Made by a program: the position numbers and the translations under genes
DNA from: Laburnicola sp. R22_1
Taxonomy: Eukaryota > Ascomycota > Dothideomycetes > Pleosporales > Didymosphaeriaceae
Direction of reading: 5' to 3'
DNA length: 64,000 nucleotides
Assembly (NCBI GenBank): GCA_014281115.1
Contig: JACONQ010000019.1
Coordinates: 496,001-560,000 of the forward strand
Notes under the pieces: generated by a model
What the model was told of the DNA's origin: nothing
What the model saw: only the letters and a program-made list of their open reading frames with translations
Database searches by the model: none
Part shown: piece after piece, positions 20,851-32,552 of the stretch
Layout: every line of letters starts with the position of its first letter
How positions within the stretch are numbered: the first letter of the stretch is position 1

Positions 20851-22457
20851 CCACAATTTTTATGAGCAGGTGTAGGTTATGCGGACTATGCGGCCTATCC
20901 TTGAGGCAAATGCTCCGTGTTTCAATGCTTTTTTCACGTTCTAACGGCATTCGGGAATGGGCGCTGTGTCAGCACGGTAGCACCGCTGGATTTAGGTGCT
21001 TTCTGGTGGGCAGGGTTAGATATACCCCTTCCTATAGAATACTTGAACGCAAGAGGCAGATAGTCTCGAACTGTGCCTTTTTCTTGTTACTGCAACGCTC
21101 TGCCTCGCAAGACGATTCGAGCTCCGGTGACTTTATATAACTCTTGGGAGGTTAGTTGATTACTCTTTGGTGCTTGTTTGCCGTCTTCTTTAGCCATTGG
21201 CTACACACAAAAGCTTATCCGGAGCTAGAGGGAGATCAGCCTTGAAAAATATCTCTCGATTACAGTCAATCATAGTGTACGGGTTACCAGTGCTAATGGT
21301 CACAAAGCCTTGGTGGTTGTTCACAATATGAGAGAATTATTCTCTGCAGAAGATCGCGCTAGTCACCGTACCTACCAATCAACTATTTGACCCTCAATAG
21401 CACCGACCCCTCGGCGCCCTCATATCCACCACCGCCACCGCCACCGGCCGCCACATCACCATCTAACGTCTGGCTCGATACCCCCTACACAGACTATGTA
21501 TCCAGCATCCCAACCCTCTCCTCCGCCCTTTAAATTGTTGCCTCATTTCCTTTGGGTAGGAAGAAGAACTGCGCGGCGCTCGCCCAATCAAAAGGTTGTA
21601 TATGGCATTCTCATTTAAAGGATCCATATTCCGTTCACGATCAGAGGCCGTCCGCTTATTGTGAACCCGCATTACCCTTTGTATCAGACGAAAGGACTTA
21701 CTCCAACCGTACTCACTACAGAACACCACTGTGTCTACATATACTACAGATCTTTGTTGTGTAGAGATTCTAACTAAGTTCGAGTCCGCACTATATACAG
21801 AGAGGAGTAAAATAGGAGGCACTAAAACCTAGTACCTAGCACACAGTGGTAGTAACAATATACACAGAATAACAATGATTTCGTCGTCGATGTTCTGCAC
21901 GGCATCAACGTCGACGAGTCTACATACATATACAAATTCCCATGTCCATGCCTAACACTAGGGTCCGTACGTCACTTAAAAATGCCAAAACAATGGATTT
22001 CTACAGCTTATTTTGGTTCTCAGGAGTCTCAACTCTGTAACGTTCAAGGTGTACAGGAGGCCACCAACGTGACCAGGATGGCAGAATAGCCGTCTACCAA
22101 ACGCGGCGAATCTCTTAGACCTCAAAGAGGCATGCAAAAACCATCTCACAGATAATCATGTTCATGTAGACGCCTCTTTTCCCGAAGAGTATCTCCGACA
22201 GAGTGAGGATGGACAGCGAATTTCATAATATGTCCCATTATGGCCGGCTGATGTCCCTCTCGGTGAGAATAGCCAAAGGAAAAAACACATATATCCCATT
22301 AAAAGAAACATCCAGGCCTCGGCCACCAAGAGTGGTTTGTCTGGCAAGCATGTTTAGATGGATTGAGTACATCTAGTACATAACCGGAATGATGCAAGAG
22401 AGGGGCTTGATCTCCTTCACCAGGGCCGCTCCACAAGAGCGATGATGCTTTTCCAAG
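20851..22457. other. Gene-free interval containing a family-X fragment
   Basis: This 1.6-kb interval lies between the RTA1-like and SET-domain genes. Apart from the family-X head fragment at about 21749-21922, no gene or repeat was recognised. The small open frames have no conserved look. Confidence 0.5.
21749..21922 (+). repeat. Family-X head fragment, not RIP-mutated
   Basis: About 170 bp match the head of family X, beginning GATCTTTGTTGTGTAGAGATTC, followed by a pol III B-box-like GTTCGAGTCC and ACTAAAACCTAGTACCTAGC. Compared with island copies (for example from 30655), it keeps C and G where they have T and A: ATGATTTCGTCGTCGATG here versus AATAATTTTATTATTAAT there. It is therefore an unmutated reference for the family. 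It ends abruptly near 21922. Confidence 0.7.
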
Positions 22458-24410
22458 CTATCGACGTGGACTCGCCTTGTCGAGCCACTCTTGAATACTC
22501 CGCGTTGCCAAACGAGGCACGCACTTGTACAGTTCATTGTCGTATGTGTCATCAATAGCCTTGACAAGTCGTTGCGCCTTTGCTATGGTAATCCTTTTTG
22601 CACTGGCCCAATGTTCTTTCTCAACAAGCGTATTCGCATCTCTTAATAATTCCAACCGTTTCTTTCGTGCTGCAGGATTTTCAGCCTTTTCTGCAGTACA
22701 GAGCGAACAACTGCAGTCGAAGCCCCAAGTTGTCATTAGCGCGGCCTGTCGTGCGTCATAGTCGACTGATTCGTCGTAGCTGATGAAGATTTCTTCACCC
22801 GCTGTGAGAGGTCCAATGGCCCGGAGAACCATCAGGTCACCGACGAATTCCTTGCGGGTGTTGGCGATGCAAGAGTGATTGATGTAAGCGGCCCAGATGC
22901 AGAGACCTGTGCTGGCGTTTCGCGCTCCTTCCTCTCCGTATTGACTGCCCAGCCCAAACCCGTTCCGTGACACGATGTCATGGATTCGGAAGGCGTCAAT
23001 AACGGGACCATCCTTGGTTCGAAATATATTTCTGCCATCTCCCGTATAATCGCCGTAAAGATCCATTACTCTGCCGATCTGAGAGGGATTGCCGAGGAGC
23101 TTTTGTACTATTGCTTTGCTCAAGCCTACTGGCTGCACTCTGATTCTATCGTCGCGCACATCATAAGTCATTGCCGTCAACGCCTCTTTATCGTGTCCCC
23201 AAACCACAGAGAAAGCTTTGTCGCACATGACTACCTCTCCAGCAGGAATATTGCGCGTGACGAACATGCCACGTCCGCGGCCTGCGCTGTCTTGGATTTT
23301 GATATTGGTAATAAAACTCGCAGCATCAAGATGCAGACGAGCTCGAGAGAGGCTCGCCCTCAGCTTTTTCCAGTTATAAGCTCCTGTCTTTTGCTCGCGG
23401 AGGCGCACGGCTATCCTTTTTAGGTATGTGCTCGCATCATTGTCTTCCGGCGCGAGCTTCAACTGCTCGTCGAAGTATTGTGTTGCCTCCTCGTATCTTC
23501 CTAAACTGTAAGCAGCGCATCCAGCACGAAAATACGCCTTGCAGTCGAGATTTTTGGATTTCTGATCATTTCTGCCGGTAAGAGAGGCAATCGCGTCAGA
23601 AATCGCGTCGTCGAACTGATTCAGAAGAAGGTTGACGTAAGCACGATTACGAGCAATGTCTCGAGCCAGGTCAGGATTCGCCTTAGACAGGCTTTCTTGT
23701 TTCGCGACGCTCAAACCGTCGGTATATTTTTCGTGCGCTAGCGCCAAGTCTCGTTCCTTGAGAGCGGCATTGCCCTCATTTTTGAACGCTGTCGCGGACT
23801 TCTCTGCTGCTGTTGTGTCTCTGAAAGTCTTGTTGGAAAGGGCATCGCTGTAGGAGATCAAATCGGAAGGATGGTCTATGCGAAGTGTTGCTTCACCCTC
23901 CTCGGTAAGAGTAAAAAAGGGTTCCTTGATGATGAAAGATTTTGCATATTCTAAGATGTCTTCGCCGTGCCTCGACTTATGCAGGCACATCTCTAATCGC
24001 TCTGTGTCGCCGCCCTCCTGGTCTTGTACCATGGTCCACGATCTCGCACTGAGTGTGACAACTGGACTGACGCGCTTGACAGTGAGCCGGCGACCACGAT
24101 GATGGGTATCCATCTCGAGTTCGTTGATTGCCATAGGTTTAAGATCCTGGCTCGAGGCTGTGCATGGTGGATAAGTCTGCCCTACAGCGAGAACCGGTAG
24201 TGTTTCTCGGCCAGTGGATTCCATGGACTCCATGTCTGCCATGAGCGATGCGCCAGTTGCTTGGCTGATGGCCGATTTGGCCTCTCGTGCTTCTCGTGCG
24301 TGGCCGTGAAGTTCGGAGCATTTCTTGACCGTTGCTTTTACCGTATTGCGGATGCGCTCCGACTCTTTCTCAGTCAAAAAGACGGTGTTCTCCTGATTTT
24401 GCGAAGCCAT
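22458..24410 (-). CDS. TPR and SET-domain (SMYD-like) protein
   Basis: A single open frame of 650 aa from ATG 24410. A variable N-terminal region is followed by TPR-type helices (FKNEGNAALKERDLALAHEK, and CKAYFRAGCAAYSLGRYEEA) at about residues 205-330, and then a SET domain (about 380-565) with GRGRGMFVTRNIPAGEVVM, the NHSC signature in AAYINHSCIANT, GEEIFISYDE and a post-SET Cys cluster (FDCSCSLC). SET proteins with this layout are predicted protein-lysine methyltransferases; the substrate is unknown. The key SET motifs are intact and the frame shows no RIP-type stop, although its start codon is only about 120-200 bp from the edge of the mutated repeat island. Confidence 0.9.
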   Translation of the reverse strand: MASQNQENTVFLTEKESERIRNTVKATVKKCSELHGHAREAREAKSAISQATGASLMADMESMESTGRETLPVLAVGQTYPPCTASSQDLKPMAINELEMDTHHRGRRLTVKRVSPVVTLSARSWTMVQDQEGGDTERLEMCLHKSRHGEDILEYAKSFIIKEPFFTLTEEGEATLRIDHPSDLISYSDALSNKTFRDTTAAEKSATAFKNEGNAALKERDLALAHEKYTDGLSVAKQESLSKANPDLARDIARNRAYVNLLLNQFDDAISDAIASLTGRNDQKSKNLDCKAYFRAGCAAYSLGRYEEATQYFDEQLKLAPEDNDASTYLKRIAVRLREQKTGAYNWKKLRASLSRARLHLDAASFITNIKIQDSAGRGRGMFVTRNIPAGEVVMCDKAFSVVWGHDKEALTAMTYDVRDDRIRVQPVGLSKAIVQKLLGNPSQIGRVMDLYGDYTGDGRNIFRTKDGPVIDAFRIHDIVSRNGFGLGSQYGEEGARNASTGLCIWAAYINHSCIANTRKEFVGDLMVLRAIGPLTAGEEIFISYDESVDYDARQAALMTTWGFDCSCSLCTAEKAENPAARKKRLELLRDANTLVEKEHWASAKRITIAKAQRLVKAIDDTYDNELYKCVPRLATRSIQEWLDKASPRR

Positions 24411-24942
24411 GTTGTTGACTTTGGTGAAAATGCTCAGACTCTCGGGAGGTGTGCGGCCAAAACTGGCCAGCCCGCCAGCTTATCTAAGGTAGTCATAGTC
24501 ATTCGGCTGTCAACTTAGTGTCTTGGCACACTCGGTGCTAGTGAACCTCCGTTCAGGTGAGAGTACCGCGTCGACTTATCTCACGGGGTGTCAGATATCA
24601 GGTCACTGGAAATCACTGTGATTTCACTGTGAAATCCAGTAGTCACGTGCGTCCGATCACATGGTCTCCTTATGACGACAGTTGGTGTAACTTACAGTGA
24701 TTTCACTGTGAGATCACTGTGAAATACACAAAGGAGACTGGCGTACTACTATTACACTACTCCGCACTATTACTAGTGCGTCTTAGCGCTAGATAGATAT
24801 TGCGTACGATAGCTAAGCTTCTCCGACAGAGATCACTTGACAATTAATTTATCATTAAATCCATCACTTTCATCTCATCTCATCAAAGATACTTACGTAT
24901 CTGATAATTAAGAGTCTCACTGCCTTAATTAAACCAAAAATC
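24411..24942. other. Transition from gene arm to AT-rich island
   Basis: This interval contains the SET gene 5' flank to about 24530, a cluster of short palindromic repeats (24606-24727), and an increasingly A/T-rich leader before the copia gag start at 24943. No gene is seen. Confidence 0.5.
24606..24727. repeat. Palindromic TTTCACTGTGAAA-type repeat cluster
   Basis: Two blocks of alternating ATTTCACTGTGAAAT and its variants lie about 60 bp apart (about 24609-24636 and 24694-24726). Each can fold on itself or pair with the other. The second block is also bracketed by GTCTCCTT (24664) and AAGGAGAC (24731). They could be remnants of transposon termini or paired protein-binding sites. Confidence 0.55.
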
Positions 24943-27769
24943 ATGTCTCTATTAACACTTAGGGATCCTATAGTAATCCTAACTAATTACTTAAACTACA
25001 CACTATGGCTAAGGCAAATTAAAGCCCGAGCCTAGTTATTAAAAGCATGGGATCTTATTAACCCATCCCTTAATAATAAACTAATGGCAGAACTGGTTAT
25101 GCCAGTCGCACTAAATATTAGTGCCTATTAACTAGCTCCCACTTTCGTTAACGGAAACACTAATAACGCCCGTCTATCGCTACTATCGCACCTATCGCTG
25201 GCTGGCGAAAAGGCGTACAAAATTAATACTAATTTCTATAAGAATTAACTTAAAATCTACAAGCTCCTGGATTAAAAGTACGAACAAGAGAAGGAGAACC
25301 TAAATAAGCTAGTTATTCTTATTTAAACCACCACTTTAGCACATTTATAGTCTAATTGCTGCACTCTAGATAAATTAATTAGATAATAGATTAAGAACCT
25401 TACAAAAATGGTTAGGATTAACTAACACGATAAATAAAGAAGAGCAAGGATTAGGTACTAAGACGCTCTTAAACTAATAAGATTAGACGGTTTATAGTAC
25501 ATCTGGCTTACTAAGTATAATTATACGGCTATAGAAGCTAAGTATAATTATATGTTAGAGCTTTAGAAGCTAGACTTAGTTAAATAAGATTTTATAAAAG
25601 CGGTCACTAATATCGCATTCTAATAGGTTACGACCTTTCTATAACACGGAAGTAAGGATAAGACTATTAATAGAAAAGAGATAGTAAAACTCTTTTAAGA
25701 ACAAATAGTAATATAGCACCTAATTAAGGGTAAGTAAAGGGGCGCCTTTGCTATTATACGACTATCTCTTGCTAATAGTAGTGTAACCACCCAGACCGCA
25801 GCTAGGGACGCCTAACCTGTAGATAAAGCAGCATTACCTAAGCGAGGCAGATTACGCGCTAATAAAGCTGGCCCTAAAGCCAAATCCAAGTAGTCTGTAC
25901 GAGTTACTAACAATAAGCCAACAGCAGTTAGAGGCTAAGAGAAATTAAACCCTAAGTGCCCTACTTGTAAACAACACTATAGTCTAAAAGACTACTTTTA
26001 CGCATTCTCTAACAAATAACCTAAATGGTTTAAACTAAAGCCTGCTATAGAGGCGGTTATAATATATAGATTAGAGAATAACTCTATGCTTATAGAGCGC
26101 ATAAGATTTGTAAAGTATTAAAAGTTATAGATACTAAAGATTAAATAATTAAAGACCCCTACTCTAACTCGAATTACTAAGATTACTAATAATAAATGAC
26201 TAGATAGTAGACAAATTACTATCCTCTTAGTGAGCTTTAATACTATCGCAGCCTTCTACTACTTAGACCTAAATATATACCCACTATGTAACTTTATAAT
26301 TCTTAATTTTAGTATAATCTACTATATCTTTAATAATATTAATCGCTTTGTCTTATAGTAACTACTATCGCTAGAAGACTTTGTATAGATGAGATTATTA
26401 CAAGTATAAATAAGGAAATATAGAAGTGTCTATCTTTACGTTAAGAGTAAGAAGGAAAATTGCTTAGTAAGATTAGATAATATTGCCTACTATCCTAGTC
26501 TACTTTGCAACCTATTGTCCTTCTAATTACTCTAAAGGCAAGGCCTTTAGTAGGACACTAAGTTAGACCTAATAATAATTAGGAGACAAGATAATATAAT
26601 TCTGGCCAAACTCTAAGAAATCTACGATTAATAGGTACTAGAGTTTATACTAATATTAAAATTAACTTATACTACGATTAGTAGTACGTACGCTATATAC
26701 AAATTTACCTCGCACACTGCATAACGAGCGTAGAAGGCGAACGCCATTATATGGCACAAACGACTAGGCTATCTAGGCCCTTAGGCACTGGAGCACATAG
26801 TAAATTACAGTGAAGGGGTACGTATTAAAGAGTTAACTATGGTCCAATGCGACGCTTGCGGCAGATTAAAGCTTAGGTAACAAATTAGATATTAGGCTAG
26901 ACAAATTAATGATAGCCTAGGAGAGAGAGTCGCTATAGACTTTTATAACTTTAAAGACAAGAGCTTAACTAGCGAAAAGAGTATAATGCTTATCTCTAAT
27001 TGTTTCTTAGGCATAGCTTAGGACTTCTACTTTAAAGACAATTAACTAGCACGAATAATTATTAAGCTGGTAAAGGAATTTATACTATTTATAAAAGTAT
27101 AGTTTAAGGTAACTATAAAAGTTATTAAATTTAATAATGAGATTTTCTTAGTTAAATAAGACGTTCACAGGTAGTGTGTTAATAAAGAGGTTATTATTAA
27201 GCCTTTAGCACCTAATACCTAAGCTTAAAATAGAGGGGCTAAATGCTTAGGGGGTGTAATTAAGAAAAAGAGCTGTGCAATGCGACTTAACGCCAATCTT
27301 CTCTGGACACTATAGCTAGAGATTATACGAGCGGCTGTATACCTATATAATCGAATGCCAAACTACGCTAATTAATAGCGATTACCACACAAAGTATTTT
27401 TTATAATAGTTGCCTACTAAAACAGCATTGTTACCTAACTAAAGAAACTAAACTAGGCTTACCTTAGAGCCTATAACTATAAAGCTTTTGCCTTAACTAA
27501 TAAGATAAAACGCAGTAAGAGTAAGCTCTAAAGGCTTAACCTAAAGGTATAGGTTAGTTACCTAGTGGGCTATCGATTAATAAATATCTAGAGAGTATAA
27601 ATATCTTCACTTAACAAAGTTATTAGCACACGCGACGTTATCTTTAACGAAAATTAAGTGTTCTTAGGTAAATAAGAAGACCTATTAGATAACCTTATGC
27701 ATAGCACTACTAAAGAGATTGCTATATAAACCTAAATAGTGAAGCTATTGCTCTCACCACTAGAATATA
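24943..27769 (+). mobile_element. RIP-mutated Ty1/copia retrotransposon, gag to integrase
   Basis: Starting at ATG 24943 (MSLLTLRDPIVILTNYLNYT), a decayed frame with many TAG/TAA runs through a Gag region and a zinc-knuckle-like remnant (CPTCKQHYSLKDYF, about 25959). A GAG-pre-integrase block follows (IIWHKRLGYLGP near 26735), then an integrase core with the pattern VAIDFYNF, KFNNEIF and AAVYLYNRMPNYAN, then KIKRSKSKL and similar. It stops at 27769, where the LTR-like repeat begins. No reverse transcriptase or RNase H is seen downstream, so the element is truncated. I could not identify its own LTRs with confidence. Confidence 0.8.
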
Positions 27770-28702
27770 TGTTAAAACTATATTAGTAAGCAAAATAAAT
27801 AATAAAATAACATGTTAGAATTTCGCTGTTATAATAAAAGATAAATAGATAAATAACTATAAGCTACCTAAAAATAACAAAAATAGTCGTTTCGATAATA
27901 AGTTACAATTAAAGCCAAAGTTAACTTTAAGTAACGCACAAAAAGTTTACTAAAAAATAATTGTAAGAAATCTAATATTATATGTATTAAATTACTTAAA
28001 ACTAAAAACAAAATATAATATAAAACTAACCTAATAAATATTATAAAATACGCTATCGTAATATAAAGAAGCTCGTAATTAATTTTTCTAAATTAATAAC
28101 TTTTAATAAACTTGTCGCAATTAAGCGCTTTAACAATTTTGAGCAATTGCTAAAAAGAATATACTAAACAAGGCAATATTATATATATTAAATTACTTAT
28201 TATTAAAAAACAAAATATAATATATAAAAGACTTGTTTTATAATATAAAATATATTAGCGTATAATAAACTAAGGAGTAATAAATTATTCTAAAATAAGG
28301 CGTTTATTATTAACGTTATAACTAAGTAATAGTAAAATAAAGTTTGTATATAAAATAATAGCTCGTATATAAAACACTAGTTTGCATATAAAACACTAGT
28401 TTGTATATAAAACACTAGTTTGCATATAAAAAACTAGTTTGTATAGAAAATAATAGCTTGCATATAAAACACTAGTCTATATATAAAATAATAGCTCGCA
28501 TATAAAATACTAGTTTAAATATTAGTTTAAAACACTAGCACGCATAAAAGTTAAAGGCATAATTAAACTATACAAAACTAAGTATTCGTTAGTCTAAATT
28601 ATTTTGTATATATATTGCTAGGTAGCCAGTTTATTAAAATTAATTAACTAGTTTAATAATACCAACTCGATTACCTTCTTATCTATTTATCCACTTTTTA
28701 CA
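27770..28702 (+). repeat. LTR-like repeat Z, copy 1 (933 bp)
   Basis: It begins TGTTAAAACTATATTAG and ends ACTTTTTACA, so it has TG...CA termini. It is closely similar to copies at 31094-32119 and 42307-43276, all in the same orientation. From about 28345 to 28545 it holds a minisatellite of about 19 bp (TATATAAAACACTAGTTTG). Flanks ATATA and ATTAT do not form a clear target duplication, so it may be a recombined or terminal LTR. Confidence 0.7.
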
Positions 28703-30640
28703 ATTATTATAATATTTTTATTAGAAACCCCTTAGTCGCAAAAAAAAACCCCATATACCTAATACCTCTTCTAGCTATTTTATATAGATTCTACTCTAAT
28801 AATTACGCTATAGCTTTTTTAGGTTATATAGCCTTATTTTATTCTTTTAGAGCCTTTTATAACTTTTGCCTATTCTCTCCTATTATCTTTAAAAATATAT
28901 CTAGTAACCTTTATTAATATAGCTAAGCATAAGATAACTAAACTAGTAAAGAGTAAGCTATAAGTTAAATTCTATACGTGTAGTACCTATATACTTATTA
29001 AGGTAGTAGGACTCTAATAAACTAGCTAAGGTAATTACTTTACTATACTACTTATATTCTACTACTATATAGTTAGTAATATTAGGTGTTTAATCCTTAT
29101 AATACTAATTCTAGCTAGCTTTATTATTATTATTATCTTTTTATTATATATGTATAAACGTGTAACTGCCCGCCTAGTAGTAATAGTGTTATTAGAGTAA
29201 GAAATAGCTGTACTAGATTATAACCTTAATATATTTTATATATAAGGGTAGATAAACACTTAATATATCTAGTTATAGATTTTTATACTTTGTGCGCAGG
29301 CTATATTATATTCTTATCTTTAATTTTAACTTTAGTATTTGTAGACTATAGTACACTATAATTAACTACCTTATTAGTATAAGGGGCTATTTTGCACGTG
29401 CTAATAAATAGTTCCTAGCCTAACCTATTTTACTACTTTACCTTTTTTAATATATTTTTAGCACACCTACAGCTTTCTCTTATAGCTTTATACTATATAC
29501 TAAATAGTCTGCGATATTTCTCTTCCTAATACTTATTATTCCGTAATTTAAATACTATAGACTTTAATCTAATTGTTGTATATAGCGTTACTTATACTTA
29601 CTATTTTCTTTAGGAGTATAGAATAAGTTAGTTTAACTAGATTTTAATTAAAAATCTCTTTAGTATTAGAACTAATAAGATACTAGATCCCTTTAAACTA
29701 AGTATAAAATTAGAACTAGATAAACTAAAAAGGCTAGCTTGCTTAGTTAGTAAGTAGCACCTTTATAGTAGAAATTATAATATTTATTATCTTAATTATA
29801 GATAAGATTTAAGTGTAGAGGAAAATTAGAAATAATTAGTAAGGAGTAATCAAAGTGTATAAATTAGAATTCTAATATATAAGTGCGTAAAAAGAACTAC
29901 CCTATAATTTTAAAGTGCTAGGCTTATAACTATTAAAGAAAAATAAGCTAGAAACTTAGATTTAGTAAGTAAAGTAGATAAGCTTACTATAAAAGAAAAG
30001 AGGCTAAAGGGCTAAACTATATATACGCTTACGAAAAGGAGTAGGGCTAAAATAGTACTGCTCACATAATTATGGGCATGTAATCGTACCTAGTTAGAGC
30101 CTTATTTTGCGATAATATAATATTAGATTTAACTAGTACTATAGCGCTAATATAGAAAGATAGCTAAAATAGATACATTATATAGGTAAGCGGCTATATT
30201 ATTACTAAGAAACTAGAGCTACAAGTAAAGATATAGTAATAGAGGAAAGAATTAGTCTAGCGTATTTAACTAAGGGAGTAGGTATAGTATAGGCATATTA
30301 AAGCTAATATAATAGTATAAAAGCTACATATTTATTTGCTTAAAATAGAAATAGAAAAAGGCATAGAATATACTATAAGTAAGTTTAAAGTAGAAAAGAG
30401 ATTTATAAAAGCTTATAAGCTAGAATAGTAATATAGTAGGTAGTAAGCTTCGCCATTTTAACTATAGCAGTCTAACTTAAAATAGGCAAAGAGATTAGCT
30501 TTAGCATCTATAAGCGCCTATAATCTAGATAGGATAGATAGCTAAGTGGCGTTGCAATGCAATATTACTTCTATAGTAGACATATTGTAAGAGGTAGAGT
30601 AATCTAAGCTAAGATAGGGGCAAAGAGTATATAGTCTGCC
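28703..30640. other. RIP-mutated sequence of unknown origin
   Basis: About 1.9 kb of A/T-rich sequence. From about 29600 to 30600 on the plus strand, a frame broken only by TAG/TAA can be followed (for example KRLKG-TIYTLTKRSRAKIVLL), which suggests an old coding region. I do not recognise the protein. The 3' end abuts the family-X insertion. Confidence 0.4.
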
Positions 30641-31093
30641 TTTTACTAAGTTATTAAAGATCTTTATTATATTAAGATTCTAACTAAGGTTAAATCCGCA
30701 CTATATATAGAGAGGAGTAAAATAGAAGGTACTAAAACCTAGTACCTAGTATATAGTAGTAGTAATAAAATATATATAAAATATTAATAATTTTATTATT
30801 AATATTTTATATAGTAGTATTATTAACAGTAGTTAATAAATAGTCTACTATCTAGTATAACTAAGTTATATATTATCTCTTAACTAGTAGACTATTAGAA
30901 AGCTATAGTAGAGCTATATAGAGTTATAACTATAGTTTACTATATCTATAGTGTATAAGTCTATCTACTTTTATAATATCTATAATATCTAAAAATTCTT
31001 TCCTTTAACTTATAAAATACTAAGTCTTTTAAATCTAACTCTTTATTATATATAGTAGTGCAACACTTTTCTAGCGTCCTAAGATTGTATTAT

Positions 31094-32119
31094 TGTTAAA
31101 ACTATATTAGTAAGCAAAATAAATAATAAAATAACCCGTTAGAATTTCGCTATTATAATAAAAGATAAATAGATAAATAGCTATAAGCTACCTAAAAATA
31201 AACTAAAATAGTCGTTCCGACAATAAGTTGCAATTAAAGCCAAAGTTAACTTTAAGTAACGCATAAAAAGTTTACTAAATAATAATTATAAGAAATCTAA
31301 TATTATATATATTAAATTATTTAAACTAAAAATAAAATATAATATAAAAGTGACCCAATAAATATTATAAAATACGCTATCGTAATATAAATAGGCTCGT
31401 AATTAATTTTTCTAAATTAATAACTTTTGACAACTTGTCGCAATTAAGCACTTTAACAATTTTGAGCAATTGACAAAAAAATTAAAAATAATATACTAAG
31501 CAAGGCAATATTATATATATTAAATTACTTATTACTAAAAATAAAATATAACATATAAAAGACTTGTTTTATAATATAAAAATACATTAGCGTATAATAA
31601 ACTAAGGAGTAATAAATTATTCTAAAATAAGACGTTAATATTATAACTAAGTAATAGTAAAATAAAGTTTATATATAAAATAATAGCTCGCATATAAAAC
31701 ACTAGTTTGTATATAAGCACTAGTTTATATATAAAATACTAGTTTGTATATAAAACACTAGTTTGTATATAAAATACTAATTTGTATATAAAACACTAGT
31801 TTGTATATAAAACACTAGTTTGTATATAAAACACTAGTTTGTATATAAAATAATAGCTTGTATATAAAACACTAGTCTGTATATAAAATAATAGCTCGTA
31901 TATAAAACACTATTACATATAAAACACTAGTTTAAACATTAGTTTAAAACACTAGCACGCATAAAAGTTAAAGGCATAATTAAACTATACAAAATAAAGT
32001 GTTCGTTAGTCTAAATTATTTTGTATATAGATTACTAGGTAGTTAGTTTATTAAAATTAACTAACTAGTTTAACAATACCAACTTAATTACCTTCTTATC
32101 TATTTATTTACTTTTTACA
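31094..32119 (+). repeat. LTR-like repeat Z, copy 2, probable solo LTR (1026 bp)
   Basis: Termini TGTTAAAAC...TTTTTACA are flanked by ATTAT (31089-31093) and GTTAT (32120-32124), a 5-bp target duplication allowing one RIP-type A/G difference. It sits inside the family-X element, and the uninterrupted X sequence is visible in the inverted copy near 36050-36080. The internal minisatellite (about 31675-31935) has more units than copies 1 and 3. Confidence 0.75.
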
Positions 32120-32552
32120 GTTATCTAATACCCGTGGTTAAATAGCTACTAGAGAATTTAAAACTAGTATAGATAACTAGTTAGGCAATATTAGCTATCT
32201 AGCCTATCGACTACGAAATATAGTTTAATAGGTAGGCCTGCTAGAGAACTAGATTAATTACACTCTTTTAGAAGTTATACCTAATAATCTATTTAGGCTA
32301 TATATAATTTTTACGCAACTTTAAATTCTTAAGTACTAGACTATTCTTTTATATAGAGGCCTAGGTAGAGATATAGTAACCTTTAATAAAAAAATAGTAT
32401 CTTACTATTATATTACTAGTAAGGCTAAAGAATAGAATAAGATATAGTAGTAGGCGCCTATTAAAGAAAAAGAGGATATTTCTTATATATTACTAGAGTG
32501 CGCGCACGCAGCTATAGTAGAAAAAGCTCCTTATAGTAGTTAATATTATATA

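Noticed and set aside
28345..28545. Regular repeats that could suggest a CRISPR-like array
   Set aside because: Units of about 19 bp are adjacent with no unique spacers, sit inside an LTR-like repeat, and the organism is a eukaryote; it is a minisatellite.
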